Source of the DNA: Desmodus rotundus
Taxonomy: Eukaryota; Chordata; Mammalia; Chiroptera; Phyllostomidae
Assembly (NCBI RefSeq): GCF_022682495.2
Contig: NW_026527555.1
Span: 411,934 to 475,933, forward strand
Direction of reading: 5' to 3'
DNA length: 64,000 bases
Positions 10,146-24,317 of this stretch are shown here, piece by piece (position 1 is the first letter of the stretch; each line of letters opens with the position of its first letter). The notes beneath the pieces were generated by a model. That model did no database searches. It was not told where the DNA came from and saw only the letters and a program-made list of their open reading frames with translations. A program made the position numbers and the translations under genes.

Positions 10146-12174
10146 GGAATGAATGCCCCGGTAGGCCCATGAGGTACTTTTCGCTTCTTCCTCCTTGAAC
10201 GCTTCACGAACGGGTGGAGTCCGAGGGACGTAGTATTGTCTCCATGGTTTCTTAGGCTACAGCCTTCTTCTCCCATCACATCTCCTACTGAGATGGGAAC
10301 ATTGAGAAGACGCTGAACCCGGAGACGGCTTTGGGAAAAAACCCGCTTCCTACGAAATAGGTGGATTCCCGAGTGATTTTGAGGAGCAAACAAATCTTCA
10401 CGAATGTAGTATCATCCACCGGGAGCCCCACAGGCTACTCTGAGATCCACATTCCCTTAGATCTTCAGAGACTTGGAGTCCAAGTCACGTAGCACGGCCT
10501 AGCGGCCTTCCAACGTCCGGATACGCTTTCCCCGCAGCACGCACAATTTGGCGAAAACAGTGGTAGCCAAGCTTACTCTAGTTCAGAGTTGGCATAGTCC
10601 TGTGCTTCCGTTCACTCCTTTGTTTTGGGGAACGCGATTCCGGAACTCTCTGGCTCGCAAAGTTACCGCCAAGGTGATCATACAGAAAACCCATTGAAAT
10701 GACGTTCTAACTCGGCCGGTTCTATCGGCACCCCCTACATTTCGCACTCTACTGAAACGAGTCCATTGACCTAGTGTTACCCGCTGGAGATGAAATGTGC
10801 TAATGAGGCACTTGTATGAAACATCCTGATTCCCTAGTTGTTTGGAAGCTGTGCATGAATTCCTTGCTGTTCTCGCAGAAGGAAATTCCGTCGAAAAGAG
10901 TCAGTGGACTGTGAGCTTCATGTGCATATCTAGGTTGGACCAACAGTTTTGTCCACAGGACATAGTAGTCAGTAGCTGCAGGAAATATTCGGACTCTGCT
11001 ATTTTGCTGGAATAAAGAGAGCGGCGAAAAGCCCACACTCGCAGCTCATTGTCCTGCAAAGTTCAGATGCTGCTATGCTCCTGTTCGTTCACTACCCATG
11101 GAAAATGATTTCAGTAGCATTTTGGTTAGGACACAACGCAAAGCTCTGATATATCAGACACCTTCCGTTTAAAGATAGGGTTAGGGTTAGGGCTAGCATT
11201 AGGATTGTGGTAAGGATTAGCTTTATTATTAGGGTTAGGGTTAGGGTTAAGGATAGGGTTAGGGTTAGGGATAAGGTTAGGGTTAGCGATAGGGTTAGGG
11301 TTAGGGTTAGGGTTAGGGTTTGGGTTCATGTTACAGGTAGGTTTAGGTCTAGGGCTAGAGCTAGCTGACGGCCGCAGTTAGAAGAAAGTGTGTCATAGAA
11401 GATAGTGTATTTCATAGCTGTCATAGTTGTGTGCTTTCATGGAGTGCGTTCATGATGAGAAAGTGATTCTGTAGATCCTTGCACTCAAACACAGCCAGGT
11501 AAATGAAAACAGAGCAAAATAGCTGATCCTAGGTTCTGAAGAGGGTATGTGATATGGTACAAGGCACTCATTTCCAATTCAACTGATATGAGCACATTGA
11601 TCTAGTGCCGCGTTTTTGCTGAACGCCACTTAACAGGAACATGTTCGTTCCCGAGTAACTTGGCAGCTTTCAAACCGTTCACTCCTGTGCTGTGTGAGAG
11701 AAAGTGACTCGAGTAGAGTAAGGGGACTGCTAGCTGCGCATGCATTGCTACGTCAAAAACACTGTATGGTCAAAGTGAGGCAGTAGGCTGCTGCTTCTCT
11801 TCTTCCCGGGGCTTCGCTTTTCTGATGGAAAAAGTACCTAGGAGAAAACTCTACTGGGGACGCTCATTCCCCTGCAAGGACCACAAAGTGCTATGCTAAC
11901 ATTCCCTCCTTTGCGGACGGGAAATCATTTCCGTAGTTCTTGGGCTATGACAGGAGCCATAGATCCTATATTGCAGCAAGGTACTTGGGCAGGATGCTGA
12001 CAAGCGTACGTACTATGTGAGACACCACTGCTTTCATCTCCTACTGCAATGAGAACATTGATAACACGTCAAATAGTGTGGATGGCTTTTGTTGAGAACA
12101 CTTTTCGCACGACTTGATGTAATCCCTGAATGATGCAGGGGAGCGCAAACTCCTCACTGCTGTATTCTCAGAGT
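10146..12174 (+). repeat. Satellite unit 6 (2,029 bp)
   Basis: The telomeric tract lies at 11176-11325. It matches unit 5 except for CATTGAAATGAC. Confidence 0.95.
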
Positions 12175-14203
12175 GGAATGAATGCCCCGGTAGGCCCATG
12201 AGGTACTTTTCGCTTCTTCCTCCTTGAACGCTTCACGAACGGGTGGAGTCCGAGGGACGTAGTATTGTCTCCATGGTTTCTTAGGCTACAGCCTTCTTCT
12301 CCCATCACATCTCCTACTGAGATGGGAACATTGAGAAGACGCTGAACCCGGAGACGGCTTTGGGAAAAAACCCGCTTCCTACGAAATAGGTGGATTCCCG
12401 AGTGATTTTGAGGAGCAAACAAATCTTCACGAATGTAGTATCATCCACCGGGAGCCCCACAGGCTACTCTGAGATCCACATTCCCTTAGATCTTCAGAGA
12501 CTTGGAGTCCAAGTCACGTAGCACGGCCTAGCGGCCTTCCAACGTCCGGATACGCTTTCCCCGCAGCACGCACAATTTGGCGAAAACAGTGGTAGCCAAG
12601 CTTACTCTAGTTCAGAGTTGGCATAGTCCTGTGCTTCCGTTCACTCCTTTGTTTTGGGGAACGCGATTCCGGAACTCTCTGGCTCGCAAAGTTACCGCCA
12701 AGGTGATCATACAGAAAACCCATTGATATGACGTTCTAACTCGGCCGGTTCTATCGGCACCCCCTACATTTCGCACTCTACTGAAACGAGTCCATTGACC
12801 TAGTGTTACCCGCTGGAGATGAAATGTGCTAATGAGGCACTTGTATGAAACATCCTGATTCCCTAGTTGTTTGGAAGCTGTGCATGAATTCCTTGCTGTT
12901 CTCGCAGAAGGAAATTCCGTCGAAAAGAGTCAGTGGACTGTGAGCTTCATGTGCATATCTAGGTTGGACCAACAGTTTTGTCCACAGGACATAGTAGTCA
13001 GTAGCTGCAGGAAATATTCGGACTCTGCTATTTTGCTGGAATAAAGAGAGCGGCGAAAAGCCCACACTCGCAGCTCATTGTCCTGCAAAGTTCAGATGCT
13101 GCTATGCTCCTGTTCGTTCACTACCCATGGAAAATGATTTCAGTAGCATTTTGGTTAGGACACAACGCAAAGCTCTGATATATCAGACACCTTCCGTTTA
13201 AAGATAGGGTTAGGGTTAGGGCTAGCATTAGGATTGTGGTAAGGATTAGCTTTATTATTAGGGTTAGGGTTAGGGTTAAGGATAGGGTTAGGGTTAGGGA
13301 TAAGGTTAGGGTTAGCGATAGGGTTAGGGTTAGGGTTAGGGTTAGGGTTTGGGTTCATGTTACAGGTAGGTTTAGGTCTAGGGCTAGAGCTAGCTGACGG
13401 CCGCAGTTAGAAGAAAGTGTGTCATAGAAGATAGTGTATTTCATAGCTGTCATAGTTGTGTGCTTTCATGGAGTGCGTTCATGATGAGAAAGTGATTCTG
13501 TAGATCCTTGCACTCAAACACAGCCAGGTAAATGAAAACAGAGCAAAATAGCTGATCCTAGGTTCTGAAGAGGGTATGTGATATGGTACAAGGCACTCAT
13601 TTCCAATTCAACTGATATGAGCACATTGATCTAGTGCCGCGTTTTTGCTGAACGCCACTTAACAGGAACATGTTCGTTCCCGAGTAACTTGGCAGCTTTC
13701 AAACCGTTCACTCCTGTGCTGTGTGAGAGAAAGTGACTCGAGTAGAGTAAGGGGACTGCTAGCTGCGCATGCATTGCTACGTCAAAAACACTGTATGGTC
13801 AAAGTGAGGCAGTAGGCTGCTGCTTCTCTTCTTCCCGGGGCTTCGCTTTTCTGATGGAAAAAGTACCTAGGAGAAAACTCTACTGGGGACGCTCATTCCC
13901 CTGCAAGGACCACAAAGTGCTATGCTAACATTCCCTCCTTTGCGGACGGGAAATCATTTCCGTAGTTCTTGGGCTATGACAGGAGCCATAGATCCTATAT
14001 TGCAGCAAGGTACTTGGGCAGGATGCTGACAAGCGTACGTACTATGTGAGACACCACTGCTTTCATCTCCTACTGCAATGAGAACATTGATAACACGTCA
14101 AATAGTGTGGATGGCTTTTGTTGAGAACACTTTTCGCACGACTTGATGTAATCCCTGAATGATGCAGGGGAGCGCAAACTCCTCACTGCTGTATTCTCAG
14201 AGT
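12175..14203 (+). repeat. Satellite unit 7 (2,029 bp)
   Basis: The telomeric tract lies at 13205-13354. It has CATTGATATGAC as in units 5, 11 and 26. Confidence 0.95.
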
Positions 14204-16232
14204 GGAATGAATGCCCCGGTAGGCCCATGAGGTACTTTTCGCTTCTTCCTCCTTGAACGCTTCACGAACGGGTGGAGTCCGAGGGACGTAGTATTGTCTC
14301 CATGGTTTCTTAGGCTACAGCCTTCTTCTCCCATCACATCTCCTACTGAGATGGGAACATTGAGAAGACGCTGAACCCGGAGACGGCTTTGGGAAAAAAC
14401 CCGCTTCCTACGAAATAGGTGGATTCCCGAGTGATTTTGAGGAGCAAACAAATCTTCACGAATGTAGTATCATCCACCGGGAGCCCCACAGGCTACTCTG
14501 AGATCCACATTCCCTTAGATCTTCAGAGACTTGGAGTCCAAGTCACGTAGCACGGCCTAGCGGCCTTCCAACGTCCGGATACGCTTTCCCCGCAGCACGC
14601 ACAATTTGGCGAAAACAGTGGTAGCCAAGCTTACTCTAGTTCAGAGTTGGCATAGTCCTGTGCTTCCGTTCACTCCTTTGTTTTGGGGAACGCGATTCCG
14701 GAACTCTCTGGCTCGCAAAGTTACCGCCAAGGTGATCATACAGAAAACCCATTGAAATGACGTTCTAACTCGGCCGGTTCTATCGGCACCCCCTACATTT
14801 CGCACTCTACTGAAACGAGTCCATTGACCTAGTGTTACCCGCTGGAGATGAAATGTGCTAATGAGGCACTTGTATGAAACATCCTGATTCCCTAGTTGTT
14901 TGGAAGCTGTGCATGAATTCCTTGCTGTTCTCGCAGAAGGAAATTCCGTCGAAAAGAGTCAGTGGACTGTGAGCTTCATGTGCATATCTAGGTTGGACCA
15001 ACAGTTTTGTCCACAGGACATAGTAGTCAGTAGCTGCAGGAAATATTCGGACTCTGCTATTTTGCTGGAATAAAGAGAGCGGCGAAAAGCCCACACTCGC
15101 AGCTCATTGTCCTGCAAAGTTCAGATGCTGCTATGCTCCTGTTCGTTCACTACCCATGGAAAATGATTTCAGTAGCATTTTGGTTAGGACACAACGCAAA
15201 GCTCTGATATATCAGACACCTTCCGTTTAAAGATAGGGTTAGGGTTAGGGCTAGCATTAGGATTGTGGTAAGGATTAGCTTTATTATTAGGGTTAGGGTT
15301 AGGGTTAAGGATAGGGTTAGGGTTAGGGATAAGGTTAGGGTTAGCGATAGGGTTAGGGTTAGGGTTAGGGTTAGGGTTTGGGTTCATGTTACAGGTAGGT
15401 TTAGGTCTAGGGCTAGAGCTAGCTGACGGCCGCAGTTAGAAGAAAGTGTGTCATAGAAGATAGTGTATTTCATAGCTGTCATAGTTGTGTGCTTTCATGG
15501 AGTGCGTTCATGATGAGAAAGTGATTCTGTAGATCCTTGCACTCAAACACAGCCAGGTAAATGAAAACAGAGCAAAATAGCTGATCCTAGGTTCTGAAGA
15601 GGGTATGTGATATGGTACAAGGCACTCATTTCCAATTCAACTGATATGAGCACATTGATCTAGTGCCGCGTTTTTGCTGAACGCCACTTAACAGGAACAT
15701 GTTCGTTCCCGAGTAACTTGGCAGCTTTCAAACCGTTCACTCCTGTGCTGTGTGAGAGAAAGTGACTCGAGTAGAGTAAGGGGACTGCTAGCTGCGCATG
15801 CATTGCTACGTCAAAAACACTGTATGGTCAAAGTGAGGCAGTAGGCTGCTGCTTCTCTTCTTCCCGGGGCTTCGCTTTTCTGATGGAAAAAGTACCTAGG
15901 AGAAAACTCTACTGGGGACGCTCATTCCCCTGCAAGGACCACAAAGTGCTATGCTAACATTCCCTCCTTTGCGGACGGGAAATCATTTCCGTAGTTCTTG
16001 GGCTATGACAGGAGCCATAGATCCTATATTGCAGCAAGGTACTTGGGCAGGATGCTGACAAGCGTACGTACTATGTGAGACACCACTGCTTTCATCTCCT
16101 ACTGCAATGAGAACATTGATAACACGTCAAATAGTGTGGATGGCTTTTGTTGAGAACACTTTTCGCACGACTTGATGTAATCCCTGAATGATGCAGGGGA
16201 GCGCAAACTCCTCACTGCTGTATTCTCAGAGT
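14204..16232 (+). repeat. Satellite unit 8 (2,029 bp)
   Basis: The telomeric tract lies at 15234-15383. I saw no difference between this unit and units 9 and 10. Confidence 0.95.
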
Positions 16233-18261
16233 GGAATGAATGCCCCGGTAGGCCCATGAGGTACTTTTCGCTTCTTCCTCCTTGAACGCTTCACGAACGG
16301 GTGGAGTCCGAGGGACGTAGTATTGTCTCCATGGTTTCTTAGGCTACAGCCTTCTTCTCCCATCACATCTCCTACTGAGATGGGAACATTGAGAAGACGC
16401 TGAACCCGGAGACGGCTTTGGGAAAAAACCCGCTTCCTACGAAATAGGTGGATTCCCGAGTGATTTTGAGGAGCAAACAAATCTTCACGAATGTAGTATC
16501 ATCCACCGGGAGCCCCACAGGCTACTCTGAGATCCACATTCCCTTAGATCTTCAGAGACTTGGAGTCCAAGTCACGTAGCACGGCCTAGCGGCCTTCCAA
16601 CGTCCGGATACGCTTTCCCCGCAGCACGCACAATTTGGCGAAAACAGTGGTAGCCAAGCTTACTCTAGTTCAGAGTTGGCATAGTCCTGTGCTTCCGTTC
16701 ACTCCTTTGTTTTGGGGAACGCGATTCCGGAACTCTCTGGCTCGCAAAGTTACCGCCAAGGTGATCATACAGAAAACCCATTGAAATGACGTTCTAACTC
16801 GGCCGGTTCTATCGGCACCCCCTACATTTCGCACTCTACTGAAACGAGTCCATTGACCTAGTGTTACCCGCTGGAGATGAAATGTGCTAATGAGGCACTT
16901 GTATGAAACATCCTGATTCCCTAGTTGTTTGGAAGCTGTGCATGAATTCCTTGCTGTTCTCGCAGAAGGAAATTCCGTCGAAAAGAGTCAGTGGACTGTG
17001 AGCTTCATGTGCATATCTAGGTTGGACCAACAGTTTTGTCCACAGGACATAGTAGTCAGTAGCTGCAGGAAATATTCGGACTCTGCTATTTTGCTGGAAT
17101 AAAGAGAGCGGCGAAAAGCCCACACTCGCAGCTCATTGTCCTGCAAAGTTCAGATGCTGCTATGCTCCTGTTCGTTCACTACCCATGGAAAATGATTTCA
17201 GTAGCATTTTGGTTAGGACACAACGCAAAGCTCTGATATATCAGACACCTTCCGTTTAAAGATAGGGTTAGGGTTAGGGCTAGCATTAGGATTGTGGTAA
17301 GGATTAGCTTTATTATTAGGGTTAGGGTTAGGGTTAAGGATAGGGTTAGGGTTAGGGATAAGGTTAGGGTTAGCGATAGGGTTAGGGTTAGGGTTAGGGT
17401 TAGGGTTTGGGTTCATGTTACAGGTAGGTTTAGGTCTAGGGCTAGAGCTAGCTGACGGCCGCAGTTAGAAGAAAGTGTGTCATAGAAGATAGTGTATTTC
17501 ATAGCTGTCATAGTTGTGTGCTTTCATGGAGTGCGTTCATGATGAGAAAGTGATTCTGTAGATCCTTGCACTCAAACACAGCCAGGTAAATGAAAACAGA
17601 GCAAAATAGCTGATCCTAGGTTCTGAAGAGGGTATGTGATATGGTACAAGGCACTCATTTCCAATTCAACTGATATGAGCACATTGATCTAGTGCCGCGT
17701 TTTTGCTGAACGCCACTTAACAGGAACATGTTCGTTCCCGAGTAACTTGGCAGCTTTCAAACCGTTCACTCCTGTGCTGTGTGAGAGAAAGTGACTCGAG
17801 TAGAGTAAGGGGACTGCTAGCTGCGCATGCATTGCTACGTCAAAAACACTGTATGGTCAAAGTGAGGCAGTAGGCTGCTGCTTCTCTTCTTCCCGGGGCT
17901 TCGCTTTTCTGATGGAAAAAGTACCTAGGAGAAAACTCTACTGGGGACGCTCATTCCCCTGCAAGGACCACAAAGTGCTATGCTAACATTCCCTCCTTTG
18001 CGGACGGGAAATCATTTCCGTAGTTCTTGGGCTATGACAGGAGCCATAGATCCTATATTGCAGCAAGGTACTTGGGCAGGATGCTGACAAGCGTACGTAC
18101 TATGTGAGACACCACTGCTTTCATCTCCTACTGCAATGAGAACATTGATAACACGTCAAATAGTGTGGATGGCTTTTGTTGAGAACACTTTTCGCACGAC
18201 TTGATGTAATCCCTGAATGATGCAGGGGAGCGCAAACTCCTCACTGCTGTATTCTCAGAGT
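16233..18261 (+). repeat. Satellite unit 9 (2,029 bp)
   Basis: The telomeric tract lies at 17263-17412. It appears identical to units 8 and 10. Confidence 0.95.
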
Positions 18262-20290
18262 GGAATGAATGCCCCGGTAGGCCCATGAGGTACTTTTCGC
18301 TTCTTCCTCCTTGAACGCTTCACGAACGGGTGGAGTCCGAGGGACGTAGTATTGTCTCCATGGTTTCTTAGGCTACAGCCTTCTTCTCCCATCACATCTC
18401 CTACTGAGATGGGAACATTGAGAAGACGCTGAACCCGGAGACGGCTTTGGGAAAAAACCCGCTTCCTACGAAATAGGTGGATTCCCGAGTGATTTTGAGG
18501 AGCAAACAAATCTTCACGAATGTAGTATCATCCACCGGGAGCCCCACAGGCTACTCTGAGATCCACATTCCCTTAGATCTTCAGAGACTTGGAGTCCAAG
18601 TCACGTAGCACGGCCTAGCGGCCTTCCAACGTCCGGATACGCTTTCCCCGCAGCACGCACAATTTGGCGAAAACAGTGGTAGCCAAGCTTACTCTAGTTC
18701 AGAGTTGGCATAGTCCTGTGCTTCCGTTCACTCCTTTGTTTTGGGGAACGCGATTCCGGAACTCTCTGGCTCGCAAAGTTACCGCCAAGGTGATCATACA
18801 GAAAACCCATTGAAATGACGTTCTAACTCGGCCGGTTCTATCGGCACCCCCTACATTTCGCACTCTACTGAAACGAGTCCATTGACCTAGTGTTACCCGC
18901 TGGAGATGAAATGTGCTAATGAGGCACTTGTATGAAACATCCTGATTCCCTAGTTGTTTGGAAGCTGTGCATGAATTCCTTGCTGTTCTCGCAGAAGGAA
19001 ATTCCGTCGAAAAGAGTCAGTGGACTGTGAGCTTCATGTGCATATCTAGGTTGGACCAACAGTTTTGTCCACAGGACATAGTAGTCAGTAGCTGCAGGAA
19101 ATATTCGGACTCTGCTATTTTGCTGGAATAAAGAGAGCGGCGAAAAGCCCACACTCGCAGCTCATTGTCCTGCAAAGTTCAGATGCTGCTATGCTCCTGT
19201 TCGTTCACTACCCATGGAAAATGATTTCAGTAGCATTTTGGTTAGGACACAACGCAAAGCTCTGATATATCAGACACCTTCCGTTTAAAGATAGGGTTAG
19301 GGTTAGGGCTAGCATTAGGATTGTGGTAAGGATTAGCTTTATTATTAGGGTTAGGGTTAGGGTTAAGGATAGGGTTAGGGTTAGGGATAAGGTTAGGGTT
19401 AGCGATAGGGTTAGGGTTAGGGTTAGGGTTAGGGTTTGGGTTCATGTTACAGGTAGGTTTAGGTCTAGGGCTAGAGCTAGCTGACGGCCGCAGTTAGAAG
19501 AAAGTGTGTCATAGAAGATAGTGTATTTCATAGCTGTCATAGTTGTGTGCTTTCATGGAGTGCGTTCATGATGAGAAAGTGATTCTGTAGATCCTTGCAC
19601 TCAAACACAGCCAGGTAAATGAAAACAGAGCAAAATAGCTGATCCTAGGTTCTGAAGAGGGTATGTGATATGGTACAAGGCACTCATTTCCAATTCAACT
19701 GATATGAGCACATTGATCTAGTGCCGCGTTTTTGCTGAACGCCACTTAACAGGAACATGTTCGTTCCCGAGTAACTTGGCAGCTTTCAAACCGTTCACTC
19801 CTGTGCTGTGTGAGAGAAAGTGACTCGAGTAGAGTAAGGGGACTGCTAGCTGCGCATGCATTGCTACGTCAAAAACACTGTATGGTCAAAGTGAGGCAGT
19901 AGGCTGCTGCTTCTCTTCTTCCCGGGGCTTCGCTTTTCTGATGGAAAAAGTACCTAGGAGAAAACTCTACTGGGGACGCTCATTCCCCTGCAAGGACCAC
20001 AAAGTGCTATGCTAACATTCCCTCCTTTGCGGACGGGAAATCATTTCCGTAGTTCTTGGGCTATGACAGGAGCCATAGATCCTATATTGCAGCAAGGTAC
20101 TTGGGCAGGATGCTGACAAGCGTACGTACTATGTGAGACACCACTGCTTTCATCTCCTACTGCAATGAGAACATTGATAACACGTCAAATAGTGTGGATG
20201 GCTTTTGTTGAGAACACTTTTCGCACGACTTGATGTAATCCCTGAATGATGCAGGGGAGCGCAAACTCCTCACTGCTGTATTCTCAGAGT
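18262..20290 (+). repeat. Satellite unit 10 (2,029 bp)
   Basis: The telomeric tract lies at 19292-19441. It appears identical to units 8 and 9. Confidence 0.95.
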
Positions 20291-22319
20291 GGAATGAATG
20301 CCCCGGTAGGCCCATGAGGTACTTTTCGCTTCTTCCTCCTTGAACGCTTCACGAACGGGTGGAGTCCGAGGGACGTAGTATTGTCTCCATGGTTTCTTAG
20401 GCTACAGCCTTCTTCTCCCATCACATCTCCTACTGAGATGGGAACATTGAGAAGACGCTGAACCCGGAGACGGCTTTGGGAAAAAACCCGCTTCCTACGA
20501 AATAGGTGGATTCCCGAGTGATTTTGAGGAGCAAACAAATCTTCACGAATGTAGTATCATCCACCGGGAGCCCCACAGGCTACTCTGAGATCCACATTCC
20601 CTTAGATCTTCAGAGACTTGGAGTCCAAGTCACGTAGCACGGCCTAGCGGCCTTCCAACGTCCGGATACGCTTTCCCCGCAGCACGCACAATTTGGCGAA
20701 AACAGTGGTAGCCAAGCTTACTCTAGTTCAGAGTTGGCATAGTCCTGTGCTTCCGTTCACTCCTTTGTTTTGGGGAACGCGATTCCGGAACTCTCTGGCT
20801 CGCAAAGTTACCGCCAAGGTGATCATACAGAAAACCCATTGATATGACGTTCTAACTCGGCCGGTTCTATCGGCACCCCCTACATTTCGCACTCTACTGA
20901 AACGAGTCCATTGACCTAGTGTTACCCGCTGGAGATGAAATGTGCTAATGAGGCACTTGTATGAAACATCCTGATTCCCTAGTTGTTTGGAAGCTGTGCA
21001 TGAATTCCTTGCTGTTCTCGCAGAAGGAAATTCCGTCGAAAAGAGTCAGTGGACTGTGAGCTTCATGTGCATATCTAGGTTGGACCAACAGTTTTGTCCA
21101 CAGGACATAGTAGTCAGTAGCTGCAGGAAATATTCGGACTCTGCTATTTTGCTGGAATAAAGAGAGCGGCGAAAAGCCCACACTCGCAGCTCATTGTCCT
21201 GCAAAGTTCAGATGCTGCTATGCTCCTGTTCGTTCACTACCCATGGAAAATGATTTCAGTAGCATTTTGGTTAGGACACAACGCAAAGCTCTGATATATC
21301 AGACACCTTCCGTTTAAAGATAGGGTTAGGGTTAGGGCTAGCATTAGGATTGTGGTAAGGATTAGCTTTATTATTAGGGTTAGGGTTAGGGTTAAGGATA
21401 GGGTTAGGGTTAGGGATAAGGTTAGGGTTAGCGATAGGGTTAGGGTTAGGGTTAGGGTTAGGGTTTGGGTTCATGTTACAGGTAGGTTTAGGTCTAGGGC
21501 TAGAGCTAGCTGACGGCCGCAGTTAGAAGAAAGTGTGTCATAGAAGATAGTGTATTTCATAGCTGTCATAGTTGTGTGCTTTCATGGAGTGCGTTCATGA
21601 TGAGAAAGTGATTCTGTAGATCCTTGCACTCAAACACAGCCAGGTAAATGAAAACAGAGCAAAATAGCTGATCCTAGGTTCTGAAGAGGGTATGTGATAT
21701 GGTACAAGGCACTCATTTCCAATTCAACTGATATGAGCACATTGATCTAGTGCCGCGTTTTTGCTGAACGCCACTTAACAGGAACATGTTCGTTCCCGAG
21801 TAACTTGGCAGCTTTCAAACCGTTCACTCCTGTGCTGTGTGAGAGAAAGTGACTCGAGTAGAGTAAGGGGACTGCTAGCTGCGCATGCATTGCTACGTCA
21901 AAAACACTGTATGGTCAAAGTGAGGCAGTAGGCTGCTGCTTCTCTTCTTCCCGGGGCTTCGCTTTTCTGATGGAAAAAGTACCTAGGAGAAAACTCTACT
22001 GGGGACGCTCATTCCCCTGCAAGGACCACAAAGTGCTATGCTAACATTCCCTCCTTTGCGGACGGGAAATCATTTCCGTAGTTCTTGGGCTATGACAGGA
22101 GCCATAGATCCTATATTGCAGCAAGGTACTTGGGCAGGATGCTGACAAGCGTACGTACTATGTGAGACACCACTGCTTTCATCTCCTACTGCAATGAGAA
22201 CATTGATAACACGTCAAATAGTGTGGATGGCTTTTGTTGAGAACACTTTTCGCACGACTTGATGTAATCCCTGAATGATGCAGGGGAGCGCAAACTCCTC
22301 ACTGCTGTATTCTCAGAGT
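20291..22319 (+). repeat. Satellite unit 11 (2,029 bp)
   Basis: The telomeric tract lies at 21321-21470. It has CATTGATATGAC and GTTGTGTGC. It is the last unit of the uniform zone 1. Confidence 0.95.
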
Positions 22320-24317
22320 GGAATGAATGCCCCGGTAGGCCCATGAGGTACTTTTCGCTTCTTCCTCCTTGAACGCTTCACGAACGGGTGGAGTCCGAGG
22401 GACGTAGTATTGTCTCCATGGTTTCTTAGGCTACAGCCTTCTTCTCCCATCACATCTCCTACTGAGATGGGAACATTGAGAAGACGCTGAACCCGGAGAC
22501 GGCTTTGGGAAAAAACCCGCTTCCTACGAAATAGGTGGATTCCCGAGTGATTTTGAGGAGCAAACAAATCTTCACGAATGTAGTATCATCCACCGGGAGC
22601 CCCACAGGCTACTCTGAGATCCACATTCCCTTAGATCTTCAGAGACTTGGAGTCCAAGTCACGTAGCACGGCCTAGCGGCCTTCCAACGTCCGGATACGC
22701 TTTCCCCGCAGCACGCACAATTTGGCGAAAACAGTGGTAGCCAAGCTTACTCTAGTTCAGAGTTGGCATAGTCCTGTGCTTCCGTTCACTCCTTTGTTTT
22801 GGGGAACGCGATTCCGGAACTCTCTGGCTCGCAAAGTTACCGCCAAGGTGATCATACAGAAAACCCATTGAAATGACGTTCTAACTCGGCCGGTTCTATC
22901 GGCACCCCCTACATTTCGCACTCTACTGAAACGAGTCCATTGACCTAGTGTTACCCGCTGGAGATGAAATGTGCTAATGAGGCACTTGTATGAAACATCC
23001 TGATTCCCTAGTTGTTTGGAAGCTGTGCATGAATTCCTTGCTGTTCTCGCAGAAGGAAATTCCGTCGAAAAGAGTCAGTGGACTGTGAGCTTCATGTGCA
23101 TATCTAGGTTGGACCAACAGTTTTGTCCACAGGACATAGTAGTCAGTAGCTGCAGGAAATCTTCGGACTCTGCTATTTTGCTGGAATAAAGAGAGCGGCG
23201 AAAAGCCCACACTCGCAGCTCATTGTCCTGCAAAGTTCAGATGCTGCTATGCTCCTGTTCGTTCACTACCCATGGAAAATGATTTCAGTAGCATTTTGGT
23301 TAGGACACAACGCAAAGCTCTGATATATCAGACACCTTCCGTTTAAAGATAGGGTTAGGGTTAGGGCTAGCATTAGGATTGTGGTAGGATTAGCTTTATT
23401 ATTAGGGTTAGGGTTAGGGTTAAGGATAGGGTTAGGGTTAGGGTTAGGGTTAGTGTTAGGGTTTGGGTTCATGTTACAGGTAGGTTTAGGTCTAGGGCTA
23501 GAGCTAGCTGACGGCCGCAGTTAGAAGAAAGTGTGTCATAGAAGATAGTGTATTTCATAGCTGTCATAGTTCTGTGCTTTCATGGAGTGCGTTCATGATG
23601 AGAAAGTGATTCTGTAGATCCTTGCACTCAAACACAGCAAGGTAAATGAAAACAGAGCAAAATAGCTGATCATAGGTTCTGAAGAGGGTATGTGATATGG
23701 TACAAGGCACTCATTTCCAATTCAACTGATATGAGCACATTGATCTAGTGCCGCGTTTTTGCTGAACGCCACTTAACAGGAACATGTTCGTTCCCGAGTA
23801 ACTTGGCAGCTTTCAAACCGTTCACTCCTGTGCTGTGTGAGAGAAAGTGACTCGAGTAGAGTAAGGGGACTGCTAGCTGCGCATGCATTGCTACGTTAAA
23901 AACACTGTATGGTCAAAGTGAGGCAGTAGGCTGCTGCTTCTCTTCTTCCCGGGGCTACGCTTTTCTGATGGAAAAAGTACCTAGGAGAAAACTCTACTGG
24001 GGACGCTCATTCCCCTGCAAGGACCACAAAGTGCTATGCTAACATTCCCTCCTTTGCGGACGGGAAATCATTTCCGTAGTTCTTGGGCTATGACAGGACC
24101 CAGAGATCCTATATTGCAGCAAGGTACTTGGGCAGGATGCTGACAAGCGTACGTACTATGTGAGACACCACTGCTTTCATCTCCTACTGCAATGAGAACA
24201 TTGATAACACGTCAAATAGTGTGGATGGCTTTTGTTGAGAACACTTTTCGCACGACTTGATGTAATCCCTGAATGATGCAGGGGAGCGCAAACTCCTCAC
24301 TGCTGTATTCTCAGAGT
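22320..24317 (+). repeat. Satellite unit 12 (1,998 bp), boundary hybrid
   Basis: The telomeric tract lies at 23350-23468 (119 bp). The left half resembles zone 1 and unit 2 (CTAATGAGG, AAATCTTCGG). The right half has the zone 2 states (ACACAGCAAGG, CTACGTTAAA, GGGGCTACGC, GACCCAGAG). It has lost 30 bp of telomeric repeat plus one A (GTGGTAGGATTAG), the latter private to this unit. Confidence 0.95.
23350..23468 (+). repeat. Interstitial telomeric tract, short form S1
   Basis: The stretch with ATAAGG and TTAGCGATA is absent, so a run of four GGG blocks with TTA spacers is followed by TTAGTG, TTAGGG and TTTGGG. The loss is 30 bp, five hexamers, plus one A elsewhere in the tract. Units 14, 18 and 22 have the same form without the A loss (120 bp). 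Confidence 0.9.

Larger units (their letters stand above)
1..22319 (+). repeat. Zone 1: uniform block of 11 units
   Basis: Units 1-11 are all exactly 2,029 bp and all carry the long (150-bp) telomeric tract. Units 5-11 are nearly identical; the clearest difference is A or T in the CATTGA(A/T)ATGAC site. Unit 1 differs from the rest and matches unit 23 better. The uniformity suggests recent amplification of a few neighbouring units. Confidence 0.85.
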
